DNA of 64,000 nucleotides, taken from Mauremys mutica. Its lineage: Eukaryota; Chordata; Testudines; Geoemydidae. A model generated the notes under the pieces. The model was not told the DNA's origin. It did not search any database and saw nothing but the letters and a program-made list of their open reading frames with translations. The translations under genes and the position numbers were made by a program. Numbering within the stretch: position 1 is the first letter of the stretch; the number at the start of each line of letters is the position of its first letter. Location of the stretch: NCBI RefSeq assembly GCF_020497125.1, contig NC_059081.1, positions 57,742,768 to 57,806,767 of the forward strand. The letters are read 5' to 3'. Of this stretch, positions 44,678-55,538 are shown piece by piece.

Positions 44678-47513
44678 CAGGGGTCGGCAACCTATGGCAC
44701 GCGTGCCAAAGACGGCATGCGAGCTGATTTTTAATGGCACGCGGCTGCCTGCTGGGACTCCGCGTGCCATTAAAAATCCTGCCCGGCGCGGCAAGCTGCG
44801 GGTCCGCGGTCCTGGGCTGGAGCACCGGGCCGAGTGCAGCAAGCCGCCGGCCCCTCCCCTGCTTTCTCCCCTCCCCTGGACCACTGCCGCCGCGTGCGCG
44901 GAGCTCTGGAGGCCAGGGCTGTGTTCTCCCACAGGGTAGTGTATCTGGCTCTGCTTGGAGCCTCAAGGTAAGGGGTCTGGGGCTGGGGGGGTGGATAAGG
45001 GGTGGGGGCAGACAGGGGACAGGGAGCAGGGTGGGTTGATAGGGGGTGGGATCCCGAGGGGGGTGGCTGGGGCAGGGGTCTCTGGAGGGGGCAGTCAGGG
45101 AGCTAGGGGGGGGGTGGATGAGGCATGGGAGTTCCAGGGTCTGTTAGGGGGCAGGGAGTAGATAGGGGTCAGGGCAGTCAGGGGACAGGAAGAAAGGAGG
45201 GTCCTGGGGGGGCAGTTAGGTCGGGGGGGTCTCTGGAAGGGGTGGTCAGGGGGCAAGGACCTGGGGAGGTTGGATGTGTCGTAAGTTCGGGGTGGGGGGG
45301 CCGTCAGGAGGCAGGAGTGGGGAGAGGGGTTGTGGCAGGCAGGGAGAAGGGGGAGGGTTGGATGGGTCGGGAGTTCTGGGGGTCCTGTCAGGGGGCGGTT
45401 GGATGGGGCATGGGAGACCCGGGAGTCTGTCGGGGGTGGGGGTGGGGATAAGGGTTGGGGCAGTCAGGGGACAAGGAGCAGAGCGGCTTAGATAGGCGAT
45501 GGGATCCTGGGGGGCAGTTAGGGGCAGGGGTCCCAGGAGGGGGTAGGCAGGGGACAAGGAGCGAGGGGGTTGGTGGTTCTGAGGGGGGACCAGTCACCCA
45601 GCCCTCTGCCTTGAGCCCTGACCCCCCCCCACACACCCAGCCCTCTGCCTTGAGCCCCGCACCCCCCCACACACCCAGCCCTCTGCCCTGAGCCCCGCAC
45701 CCCCCCACACACACCCAGCCCTCTGCCCTGAGCCCTGACCCCCCCCACACACCCAGCCCTCTGCCCTGAGCCCCGCACCCCCCCCACACACCCAGCCCTC
45801 TGCCTTGAGCCCCGCACCCCCCCCACACACCCAGCCCTCTGCCTTGAGCCCCGCACCCCCCCCCACACACCCAGCCCTCTGCCCTGAGCCCTGACCCCCC
45901 CCACACACCCAGCCCTCTGCCCTGAGCCCCGCACCCCCCCCCACACACCCAGCCCTCTGCCCTGAGCCCCGCACCCCATCCCCCCCCCACACACCCCTCT
46001 GCCCTGAGCCCTGACCCCCCCCACACACCCAGACCTCTGCCTTGAGCCCTGACCCCCCACACACACACCCACCCCTCAGCCCTGAGCCCCCCACTCCCCC
46101 ACACACACACCCACCCCTCTGCCCTGAGCCCCGCACCCCCCCACACACACCCAGCCCTCTGCCCTGAGCCCCGCACCCCCCCACACACACCCAGCCCTCT
46201 GCCCTGAGCCCCGCACCCCATCCCCCACACACACCCAGCCCTCTGCCTTGAGCCCTGACCCCCCCACACACACACCCAGCCCTCTGCCCTGAGCCCTGAC
46301 CCCCCACACACACCCAGCCCTCTGCCCTGTGCCCCACCCCCCCACACACACCCAGCCCTCTGCCCTGAGCCCCGGACCCCATCCCCCACACACACCCAGC
46401 CCTCTGCCTTGAGCCCTGACCCCCCCCACACACACCCCCAGCCCTCTGCCTCGCGCCCCGACCCCCCCCCACACACCCAGCCCTCTGCCTTGAGCCCTGA
46501 CCCCCCCACACACACACCCAGCCCTCTGCCCTGAGCCCCGCACCCCCCCACACACACCCAGCCCTCTGCCTTGAGCCCCGCACCCCATCCCACACACACA
46601 CCCAGCCCTCTGCCCCGCACCCCATCCCACACCCCAGGCCCCCACCCTGGGCCCTGTACCTCCCTCATACACATCCAGCCCTCTGCTTGACTTCTTCACC
46701 CCCCTCCCATGACCCCAGCCCTGACTCTTGCACCCCCCACATCCCCAGCCCCCCCACACCCCATGTACCCCCCACATCCTCACCCTGAGCACCAAACAGG
46801 AGCTCCTGCACCCCCCCCACATTCCCACCTGCACCCCTTGCATCATATGGGAGCTGCCCAGGTAAGTGCCCCACACCCAAACCTCCTGCCCCAACCCTGA
46901 GCCCCCTCCCTCATTCTAGCTCCTGCCCAGACCCTTCACTCCCACCCCTGTGCTCAGTCCACTCCCACCCTCAGCTCAGTGCAGAGAGAGGAAGAGAATG
47001 GGCCAGAACCAGGGAGAAGGTAGGTACCCACTGTATGTGGGCAGGGCCGGGACCCCAGACTGGCAGCGGGCTGAGCGGGTCCGGCAGCCGGGATCCCGGC
47101 TGGCAGGAGCCAGCGGATGGAACCCCTGCCGGTCTGGGGTCCCAACAGCCGGCCCCGCACAGCCCGCTGCCGGTCTGGGGTTCTGGCTGCCGGACCTTTG
47201 CCAGCCGGGGTCCCGGCCACAGGCCCCGTTCAGCCCACTGCCAGCCTAAGTGAACAGAACCCCCGACCAGCAGCGGGCTGAGCGGGCCGGCGGCGCAAGA
47301 TCAACATTTTAATTTAATTTTAAGTGAAGCTTCTTAAACATTTTGATAACCTTGTTTATTTTACAATACAACACTAGTTTACTTATATAATATATAGACT
47401 TCTAGAGAGAGACCTTCTAAAAAATATTAAAATGTATTACCGGCATGCGAAACCTTAAATTAGAGAATAAATGAAGACTTGGCACACCACTTGTGAAAGG
47501 TTGCCGACCCTTG
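44678..47513. mobile_element. hAT-type element of 2.8 kb carrying a minisatellite
   Basis: The ends are CAGGGGTCGGCAACCTATGG and, in complement, CAAGGGTCGGCAACCTTTCA. The flanks AATTAGGT and CTCTAGGT agree at 5/8. The last 250 bp (about 47300-47490) match the short element at 13934-14244. The interior is GC-rich: a G-rich block (44960-45590), a C-rich minisatellite (45596-46650), and a CCGGC-rich block (47040-47300). There is no transposase. Long open frames are products of the repeats. Confidence 0.75.
45596..46650. repeat. Minisatellite, about 25 copies of a ~40-bp C-rich unit
   Basis: The unit reads CCCAGCCCTCTGCCCTGAGC then CCCGCACCCCCCCACACACA, with CCTT/CCCT and GCAC/TGAC variants and variable C and CA runs. 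I counted about 25-26 copies of CTCTGCC. Copies vary by a few bases, so the array is not freshly homogenised. Minus-strand frames of up to 428 codons (GVC.GG..AQGRGLGVCGG type) are its translation and not genes. Confidence 0.9.
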
Positions 47514-47521
47514 CTCTAGGT

Positions 47522-47831
47522 AGATTAGAGACAATTTAACTTATTAGAGGATACTTTGAATGATAGAACCAAACTTTATTTAAGGGAAAAATGATTAGTT
47601 AAGAAAACAGGCATACAATTACCATTTATACTGATGCAACAATTATACTCACATTAAAAGATGAAATGGTGCAACATTGGGTTATCAGACCACTGACAAC
47701 AGAATGAAGTATAATCCTGTAACCTAATGGTACCTTTTAGTGTTAATTTGCGCTCTCCACAATTTAGCAACGCTACTCCTATAGTATTCCATTTTAATAC
47801 TAATTAACACTAAACCTAATTATTATAAAAC
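47522..47831 (-). other. Intron 2 stretch between two hAT elements
   Basis: About 310 bp, AT-rich; nothing recognised. Confidence 0.6.
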
Positions 47832-47839
47832 CCTATATT

Positions 47840-48333
47840 TAGTGCCCTACCAAATTCACGGTCCATTTTGGTCAATTTCACGGTCATAGGATTTTTAAAA
47901 TCATAAATCTCATGATTTCAACTATTTCAATCTGAAACGTCATGGTACTGTAATTGTAAGGGTCTTGACCCACAAAGGAGTTGTGTGGGTGGATAGGGTT
48001 TTGCCAGTTTATTGTAGGGGGGTTGTGGGACTGCTACTCTTACTTCTGCCGGCGGCGGTGCTGCCTTCAGTGCTGGGTGCCCGGCCAACAGCTGCCGCTC
48101 TCCAGCCGCCCAGCTCTGAAGGCAGTGCAGAAGTAAGGGCAGCAATATCGCGACCCCCCCCTAAAATAACCTTGTGACCCCCCCTGCAACTCCCTTTTGG
48201 GTCAGGACCCCTGTGTGGGAAACGCTGGTCTCCCCCCGTGAAGTCTGTATAGTATAATGTAAAAGCACACAGAAGACCAGATTTCAAGGGGGGGGAGACC
48301 AGATTTCATGGTTGTGAATTTGGTAGGGCCCTA
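47840..48333. mobile_element. hAT-type MITE (AGGGCCCTACCAAATTC ends)
   Basis: 494 bp with ends TAGTGCCCTACCAAATTCAC and, in complement, TAGGGCCCTACCAAATTCAC. It is flanked by CCTATATT (47832-47839) and ACTATATT (48334-48341), 7/8 identical. The interior repeats GACCAGATTTCA and a TTTCACGGTCA motif. Non-coding. Confidence 0.85.
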
Positions 48334-48341
48334 ACTATATT

Positions 48342-48870
48342 CTAATTTCCACCACCTTTTCATTGGCTCTTTACATTACACATAATTTAAATTAACATCT
48401 GCACCAATAGCCTTCCATGCTATCACTTCAGACAGCATTTTAATAAAATATTCAAAATTCTCTAAACACTTGTTAGAAACTCGGCTAGAACCAGTTATAA
48501 CCAGAAACACAGCCACAACATAACCCCGAGTCATTTCCTCATTAAATTAAATTTTCCCATCTTCTTGTCTCCAACTTTTACTCAAACTAACAAACTCAAT
48601 TTCCCATACTCTTCTATACAGTACTTAGCCTAACTTAACCAAAACCTAATTTCTACTTATTTCTCAACCTACCATCCTATAGGCTACAAATGTTTTATGT
48701 AATAAAAGTTTTCTAAAAATGTTTTTCCTGACAGTGAACGTGACAGTATATTTATATAGTGAACATTCAAGTGTACATTAATTTGAAAAGGAAACCACAT
48801 CAAGATGATTTAGGCTAAAAATTAGCTTTGGTAAGAACAAGGTTTTACCAAATTAAAGCAGAAATATTGT
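48342..48870 (-). other. Intron 2 stretch before the DIRS element
   Basis: About 530 bp, AT-rich; nothing recognised. Confidence 0.6.
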
Positions 48871-49083
48871 AAAAGACGGTTACTCACCGTAGTAACTGTT
48901 GTTCTTCGAGATGTGTTGCTCCTATCCATTCCAGTCAGGTGTGCGCGCCGCGCGTGCACGGCTCTTCGGAACATTTTTACCCTAGCAACTCCGGCGGGCC
49001 GGCTGGCGCCCCCTGGAGTGGCGCCGCTATGGCGCCTGTTATATACCCCAGCCGGCCCGTCCGCTCCTCAGTTCCTTCTTGCC
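48871..49083. repeat. DIRS terminal repeat, left (3' end of element)
   Basis: About 163 bp (48921-49083) is inverted against 54955-54794 with very few differences (for example GCGCGCCGCGCG against GCGCGCCGTGCG). It contains GTTATATACCCC, a TATA-like motif. The outermost 50 bp differ from the other end and pair instead with the internal complementary region. Confidence 0.9.
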
Positions 49084-49115
49084 GGCTACTCCGACAGTGG
49101 GGAAGGAGGGCGGGT

Positions 49116-49219
49116 CTGGAATGGATAGGAGCAACACATCTCGAAGAACAACAGTTACTACGGTGAGTAACCGTCTTTTCTTCTTCGAGTGATTGCTCCT
49201 ATGCATTCCAGTCAGGTGA
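49116..49219. repeat. DIRS internal complementary region
   Basis: The first part (49116-49179) is the exact complement of the outer left end (48871-48934). The second (49180-49218) is the exact complement of the outer right end (54937-54975). The two halves abut, so this short region holds both element termini joined, the arrangement used in DIRS replication to bridge the ends into a circle. Confidence 0.92.
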
Positions 49220-49233
49220 TTCCCAAGCCTTAC

Positions 49234-50230
49234 CTAGGCGGTAGGGTCGGAGTGAGACGTGGCGGAGTGTAATACCGTGGAGCCGAAGGCTGCGTCGTCT
49301 CGAGACTGCTGCACCAACGCGTAGTGGGAGGCGAAGGTGTGGACAGAAGACCAGGTGGCCGCTCTACAGATGTCCTGGATGGGGACATGGGCCAGGAAGG
49401 CGGTCGACGAGGCTTGTGCTCTCGTGGAGTGAGCTGTGAGGCGGCATGGTGGCACGCGAGCCAGCTCGTAGCAGGTCCGGATACATGCTGTGACCCAGGA
49501 GGAAATCCGTTGGGAGGAGATCGGCTCGCCTCTCTTGCGGTCAGCAACCGCTACGAACAGCTGGGGCGAACGCCGGAAGGGCTTCGTCCGCTCGATGTAA
49601 AAGGCGAGCGCCCTGCGGACGTCGAGGGTGTGAAGCTGTTGTTCCCGAGGCGAGGCATGCGGCTTCGGGAAGAAGACCGGGAGGCGACACCACCTTGGGG
49701 AGGAAGGCCGGATGTGGTCAAAGCTGCACCTTGTCTCGATGGAAGACGGTGTATGGTGGACCAACCGTTAGAGCACGGAGCTCAGAGACTCGTCTCACTG
49801 ATGTAATTGCGACGAGGAAGGCTGTCTTCCAGGAGAGGTAGAGCAGGGAGCACGTGGCCAAGGGCTCGAAGGGGGGACCCATCAGCTTGGCCAGCACGAG
49901 GTTCAAATCCCAGGTCGGGGCAGGATGCCGCACCGGCGGGTACAAGCGGTCCAGGCCTTTAAGGAAGCGGGAAACCATCTGGTTGGAGAAGATGGACCGA
50001 CCTTCCACAGATGGACGAAAGGCGGACACTGCTGCCAGGTGAACTCTCAAGGAGGAGACCGCAAGACCTTGCTCCTTAAGGTACCAGAGGTAGTCCAGGA
50101 TGGTAGGGACAGGGACTACGAAGGGATTGAGGCCTCAGTGGTCACACCAGAGCGCGAACCGCTTCCATTTCGCCAGATAGGTGGAGCGAGTGAAAGGCTT
50201 TCTGCTCTCTAGCAGGACGTGCTGAACTGC
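49234..50230 (-). pseudogene. DIRS tyrosine recombinase, broken
   Basis: The N-terminal part (VLLESRKPFTRSTYLAKWKR) ends at a TGA at 50135-50137 and then resumes in the same frame (VHLAAVSAFRPSVEG, then VRRVSELRAL with the first catalytic Arg). After 49718 the reading moves to another frame (LPVFFPKPH, LDVRRALAFYIERTK). The catalytic box LTAHSTRAQASS (His-x-x-Arg) and the final FASHYAL tyrosine follow. The catalytic residues are therefore all present, but a stop and at least one frameshift inactivate the gene. In the family this enzyme inserts the circular DNA copy. Confidence 0.85.
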
Positions 50231-50256
50231 CACCGAACAGTCCCTCTCTGTTTGGA

Positions 50257-52175
50257 TCAACCACGCAGGTACCAAGCTGTAAGATGGAGGGACTGCAGGT
50301 TCGGATGGCGGAGTCTGCCGAAGTCCTGGGTGATGAGGTCCGGCCATAACGGAAGGGGGATAGGATCCCGAACCGAGAGCTCGAGCAGCAGGGTGTACCA
50401 ATGTTGTCTCGGCCAGGCCGGAGCCACGAGTATGACGCTGGCTCTGTCCCTCCGAAGCTTCTGTAGCACCCGGTGCACGAGCGGGAACGGAGGGAAGGCG
50501 TAGAGGAGGTGATCCTTCCAGGAATACAGGAAGGCGTCCGACAGGGAGCCCGGCGAATGACCCCGGAACGAGCAAAACAGGTGGCACTTCCTGTTCGCCT
50601 TGGAGGCGAATAGGTCTATCCGGGGAAACCCCCACCTCCGGAAGATCGTGTGTACGACGTCGGGACGGAGAGACCACTCGTGGGAGAGGAACGATCTGCT
50701 GAGATGGTCGGCCAGCGTGTTCTGCACTCCCAGAAGAAAGGACGCTTCCAGGTGAATCGAGTGGGTTACGCAGAAGTCCCACAGGAGCATCGCTTCCTTG
50801 CAGAGGAGGGAGGAGCGGGCTCCGCCCTGCTTGTTCACGTAGAACATTGCCGTGGTGTTGTCCGTGAACACTGTCACACAGCGGCCTTGCAGGCGGGTGC
50901 GGAAGGTGTGACACGCCAAACGGATCGCTCGCAGCTCGCGGATATTGATGTGCAGAGCGAGCTCTTGGGGCGACCAAAGGCCTTGGGTGTGAAGGTCGCC
51001 CAGGTGAGCTCCCCAACCGAGCGCTGAGGCATCCGTGGTCAGAGTGGCGGATGGACGAGGAGGGTGGAACGGGACTCCCGCACACACGACCTCCGGGTCG
51101 AGCCACCAGCGGAGGGACTCGAGGGTAGGCTTGGTGATCGTGACCACCATGTCGATGGGATCTCGATGCGGCCGGTACACCGACGCGAGCCAAGACTGGA
51201 ACGGGCGGAGGTGGAGCCGCGCGTACGCGGTGACATACGTACACGATGCCTTGTGGCCCAGGAGGCGGAGGCAGGATCGCACCGTCGTGGTTGGGAAGGT
51301 GACGAGGTCCCGGACGATAGAGACCATCGTCTGGTGCCGAGATCGCGGCAGGCAGGCGCGGGCCAACAAGGAGTCGAGGACTGCTCCAATGAACTCCACC
51401 CGCTGTGACGGAATCAAGGTGGACTTCTCGGCATTGATGAGAAGACCGAGGCGCTGAAAGAGGGACAGGATTTCTGTCATCTGGCCCATTACCAGGCACC
51501 GAGACGTTCCGCGAACCAGCCAGTCGTCGAGATACGGGTAGACATGTATCTGACGACGGCGGAGGGCTGCGGCAACCACTGCCATGCACTTGGTAAACAC
51601 TCTCGGTGCGGTGGATAGGCCGAATGGCAACACTGCGAACTGGTAGTGTGCGTTGTTCACCACAAAACGCAGGTATCGTCGATGGGGAGGGTAGATCGCG
51701 ACATGGAAGTAGGCATCCTTCATGTCGAGGGCGGCAAACCAGTCTCCCGGATCCAGAGAGGGAATGATGGTCCCCAGGGTGACCATGCGAAACTTGGGCT
51801 TGAGCAGATATTTGTTCAGCTCGCGGAGGTCCAGGATAGGACGTAGCCCTCCTTTCGCTTTGGGGATGAGAAAATATCGGGAATAGAATCCCCTACCCCG
51901 CCTGTCTTGAGGCACTGCCTCTATGGCACCCACGCTCAACAGAGTCTGGACCTCTTGTAAGAGGAGTTGCTCGTGAGAGGGGTCCCTGAAGAGGGACAGG
52001 GAGGGTGGGTGGGAAGGGGGGGGCGAAACAAACTGAAGGCGGTATCCCGATGGACTGGTTGAAGCACCCAGTTGTCCGTTGTTATTCGGGACCACGCCGA
52101 AAAGAAATGGGAAAGGCGGTTGTAAAACAAAAGGGTAGGATCCGGTAGGGAGAGTGATCGGCCGTCCTCAGGCAT
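50257..52175 (-). CDS. DIRS reverse transcriptase-RNase H polyprotein
   Basis: The 612-codon frame from 52095 to 50257 is open. A further N-terminal piece (LSHFFSAWSRITTDNWVLQ, from 52175) lies in another frame, so one frameshift sits near 52060. RT motifs: FLIPKAKGGLRPILDLRELN, MKDAYFHV, FGLSTAPRVF and the catalytic YLDD within HVYPYLDDWLVRG. RNase H motifs: TDASALGWGA, ELRAIRLA, TDNTTAMFYVNKQGG and ADHLSR. The region after it (IDLFASKANR, APAWPRQHWYTLL) occupies the place of the DIRS methyltransferase-like domain. Role: copying the element's RNA. It has no known host function. Confidence 0.88.
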
Positions 52176-52179
52176 CCCA

Positions 52180-54608
52180 TCAAAAGGCCTGCTTGGACCC
52201 TTGGGGGGCCTTGGAAGGGGCCTGGGCCTGATTGCGCCTGTTGCCGGATGGTCGACGGCGATTCGGGCCTGGTCGCCTGCTGTTGTACGGGCGGTACCGT
52301 TGTTGAGGGAAAGACCGGGAGGGTTGTTGCCGGAAGGGCCTGCGTTGAGGAGCCGGTGTGTGCATCCCGAGGGTGCGGATGGCGATGCGACCGTCCTTCA
52401 GGGTCTGGATCCGGGAATCATCTTCTCAGAGAAAAGACCCTGTGTGTCAAAGGGCAGGTCCTGTAACGTATACTGCACCTCCGGTGGCAGGGTGGAGGAC
52501 TGCAGCCAGGAGATGCGCTGCATCGTCACCCCTGAGGCCAAGGTCCGAGCTCCCGAGTCCGCAGAGTCAAGGGCGGCCTGGATGGAGGACCTGGACGATT
52601 TCGTCCCCTCCTCCAACAATGCGGAGAATTCCTGGCGGGAGGCTGTTGGTAGGAGCTCTGTAAATTTCGCCAGGGACGCCATGATGTCGTAGACGTACCT
52701 GGCGAGGAGGACCATCTGGTTGGCGATGCGAAGTTGCAAGCCGCCCGCCGAGTAGACCTTGCGGCCTAACAGGTCCATTTGTCGCGCATCCTTCGACTTT
52801 GGCGTAGGGCCAGGTTGACCATGCCTCTCCCTGTCGTTGACCGACTGAACGACCAACGAGTCCGGGGTCGGGTGAGTATACAGATACTCGTAGCCCGTGG
52901 GGGGGACAGAGTACTTGCGCTCAACCCCACGGGCCGTAGGAGGGATGGACGCAGGCGTCTGCCAGAGTGTGGTGGCATTCTTTTGTATCGTGCGCACGAA
53001 CGGTAATGCCACGCGCACTGGAGCCTCTGCTCCAACGACATTGGTTATGGGGTCCTCGTCCTCCTGGACCTCTGCCACTGGGAGAGCCATAGCCGTCGCC
53101 ACGCGGCGAAGCAGGTCTTGGTGCGCCTTTAAGTCTATCGGCGGAGGCTCCTTGGCCGACGCTCCGGCCACCGCCTCGTCAGGTGAGGACGAGGAGGATA
53201 AGCCCTGGACGACAGCCTCCGACGATGGATCTGCTGTCCGCTCGTCGTCTGGGTCGGGCTGCGTGTGCCTCTGGGGTTCAGGCGGTATGGAAACCGCGCC
53301 TGGTGACCCTGCGCTCAGAGGCAGGGGCTCTTGGGGGGAATGGCACCCCCTGAGTCTCGTACTGGGCCCAGGGAACCCAGAAGCCCCACTGCTGTGCCCC
53401 ACTGCTGTGCCCCTGAGGTCGGCCTTGTGGGGTAGGTGGCAAGTGCCCGTTACTGTCTGCCCCGGAAGCAACCGACGCGGGACGGGATGGCCATGGAGGC
53501 GCCGAGGCACTGACGAATTGCGCCGCCGACTGAGGTAGTCCGTCCCCGGACGGTGTTGAGGATCGGTGCCGGTCCACACGGTACCGGGATGGTGACCGAG
53601 ACCAACGTCCGCTGCGGTGCCGGGAGCTCGACCGGTGCCGGGAGCTCGACCGGTGCCGGGAGCTCGACTGGGATCCGGACCTGCGGCGTCGGGAGCGGCT
53701 GCGCGAATCGCGGTGCCGGGAACGGTGCCGGGAAGCAGACCTCCGTCGGTGCCGACGCGACGGCAATCGGGACCTGGAGCGACGCCGGGAGTGCGACCGG
53801 TACCGCGATGTCGAACGGTACCGGGACTGCGACCGGCGTCGAGACGGCGACCGGTACCGCGATGGCGAGCGGTGCCGAGATCGCGAACGACGGGACGGTG
53901 ACCTGCGGCGTGACCGGGAGCGTCGTCCGTGCCGTCTGTCTGGAGAGGGGGGCCGAACCATCATTGCCGGCTTTCCCGCCGAAACGACAGCCCGCACCGG
54001 CGGTGCCGGGGGCTCGGTGCCTCTGTGAGCTCTATGAGCTCGCGTGCCGTGGAGAAAGTCTCCGGCGTCAATGGCAGCCGGAGCTCAACCGCGGCCGGTG
54101 CCGGGGAGCATGGCGGTGCCGGACTCGACGGCCCTTGCGGCGCCGGAGTCAACGGCCCGGTGCACGTCCTGTGCACAGCCACAGCGGGGACCGCAGGTGG
54201 CGCAACTGTCTTGGCTGCTGGGCCCTCAGCGTGGGGCTTGGCACCCGCTTTCGCCGGCTTGCGCTTCCTTGATGGCGAGAGGGAGCGGTGCCGGGCCTTC
54301 GGTGCCGGTGGCTGAGGGCGCGTAGTCTCGGTGCCGGAACGGCCCGGGGCCGGCGGAGCGCTCCGGACCGATGAAGCCTTCGGCGCCGGCGCGGACGGTG
54401 CCGGGGGCTGGAGCGAAGCCTCCATGAGGAGCTGCTTTAAACGTATGTCCCGCTCCTTACGCGTCCGGGGTTTGAAAGAGGAACAGATAGAGCACTTATC
54501 TGCCCTGTGACTCTCGCCGAGGCACCGGAGGCAGGAGTCGTGCGGATCCCCTACTGGCATAGGCCGCTGGCAAGACGCACAGGGCTTAAAGCCCGGTGCC
54601 TTGGGCAT
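52180..54608 (-). pseudogene. DIRS gag-like region, frameshifted
   Basis: It begins MPKAPGFKPCASCQRPMP at 54608 with a Cys-rich N-terminus (CASCQ, CLRCLGESHRADKC, CSIC). An SR/RS-rich basic stretch follows in another frame (53997 to about 53350), then in the first frame the conserved DIRS gag wording (NATTLWQTPASIPPTARGVE, then GYEYLYTHPTPDS), then another frame for a QQ/R-rich tail ending at 52180. At least three frame changes (near 53990, 53350 and 52430) make it non-functional. No single plus-strand frame here is real. Confidence 0.8.
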
Positions 54609-54793
54609 GAGCCCGCACCGGGGGAGGAAAGGGAGGGGAAAACCCCCCTTTAACCTTATCCTAAGAACTAACTATCTAACTAACAGAAACTATCTACACT
54701 AATCACTAAATGAACTATATACACGAGAAAGTAGCGAGAGCTAGGGTTGTGGAGGACAGAGAGCACTCCACAGTTCCAACTGGCCGTCACGAG

Positions 54794-54977
54794 CGGTAAG
54801 AAGGAACTGAGGAGCGGACGGGCCGGCTGGGGTATATAACAGGCGCCATAGCGGCGCCACTCCAGGGGGCGCCAGCCGGCCCGCCGGAGTTGCTAGGGTA
54901 AAAATGTTCCGAAGAGCCGTGCACGCACGGCGCGCACACCTGACTGGAATGCATAGGAGCAATCACTCGAAGAAGAA
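54794..54977. repeat. DIRS terminal repeat, right (5' end of element)
   Basis: Inverted partner of the left repeat. It includes the TATATAAC complement at about 54835, likely the element's promoter region, since gag begins some 190 bp further in on the minus strand. Open frames of about 70 codons inside both repeats are not genes. Confidence 0.9.
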
Positions 54978-55538
54978 CTATAGGTTTGTTTCAAATGTCA
55001 ATGGAAACAGTGATTTGGATTTAAATGTTGCCTTCTAGTGATTCCAACCCAAAATATCTCAGGTCAGAGCTATTACACAAGAATCAAAGTCAAACTGCCC
55101 ACAAGCAAAAGTAAAACTGACTAATCAGTTTTCATTAACCAATCTGAGAGAAACACTCAGAGCAAACAACAAGCATTATTGTTTTTTGGCTTTTTAATAA
55201 ATTAGGTTTCCCTAATCTTAAGATGTTACTGATAACAGGTAAAGATTTTTTTAAATACAAGTTTTAATTTGACAGCATCTCTTTAGTTATATTGGCTGAT
55301 CCAACTGCTTTATAACAATAACAGTTCACATTTGTTTTTGTTTTTTTAAATAAGTAAAACTTGTTATTAAGAAGAAAAGGTGGGTTTTAGGTTGTTATCT
55401 CATCTCTTCACACTTGTGTTTACATAGCCGTATATTTTAAAACAAAAGTGATATTTTAAAACAAGTTATAACTGGGACAAATTATGCATGACACTGAGCA
55501 ATACCTGGTATATTCCAGGTTTGCTTCAACATACTGAG
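54978..55538 (-). other. Intron 2 stretch after the DIRS element
   Basis: About 560 bp of AT-rich sequence; nothing recognised. Confidence 0.6.

Larger units (their letters stand above)
48871..54977 (-). mobile_element. DIRS-type tyrosine-recombinase retrotransposon, nearly full length
   Basis: 6.1 kb, coding on minus and therefore in the sense of TRAK2. In 5' to 3' order on minus: terminal repeat (54977-54794), gag region (54608-52180), RT-RNase H (52175-50257), recombinase (about 50230-49234), internal complementary region (49219-49116), terminal repeat (49083-48871). The repeats are inverted, not direct, and there is no target duplication (flanks TATTGT and CTATAG), as expected for DIRS elements that integrate by a tyrosine recombinase. 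Gag and recombinase frames are broken, but the RT-RNase H frame is open for 612 codons. The copy is thus relatively young but not autonomous. Confidence 0.92.

Noticed and set aside
45596..46650. CRISPR-like array
   Set aside because: Tandem copies without unique spacers, in a vertebrate intron; it is a minisatellite.
45388..46674. Open frames of up to 428 codons rich in Gly, Cys and Val on the minus strand
   Set aside because: They are the translation of the C-rich minisatellite; all three frames are open and repetitive, with no start context or domain.
48913..49128. Cys/Arg-rich open frame also found at 54741-54962
   Set aside because: Both are the inverted terminal repeats of the DIRS element read in the same direction; repeat, not gene.
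50300..51589. 484-codon minus-strand open frame over the RT region in a second frame
   Set aside because: Most of it is an out-of-frame shadow of RT-RNase H; only its last part (from about 50300 down) is real recombinase sequence.
53553..54315. Plus-strand open frames of 94-239 codons rich in Gly, Ala, Ser and Thr
   Set aside because: Complement of the SR-rich gag region of the DIRS element; composition-driven shadows.
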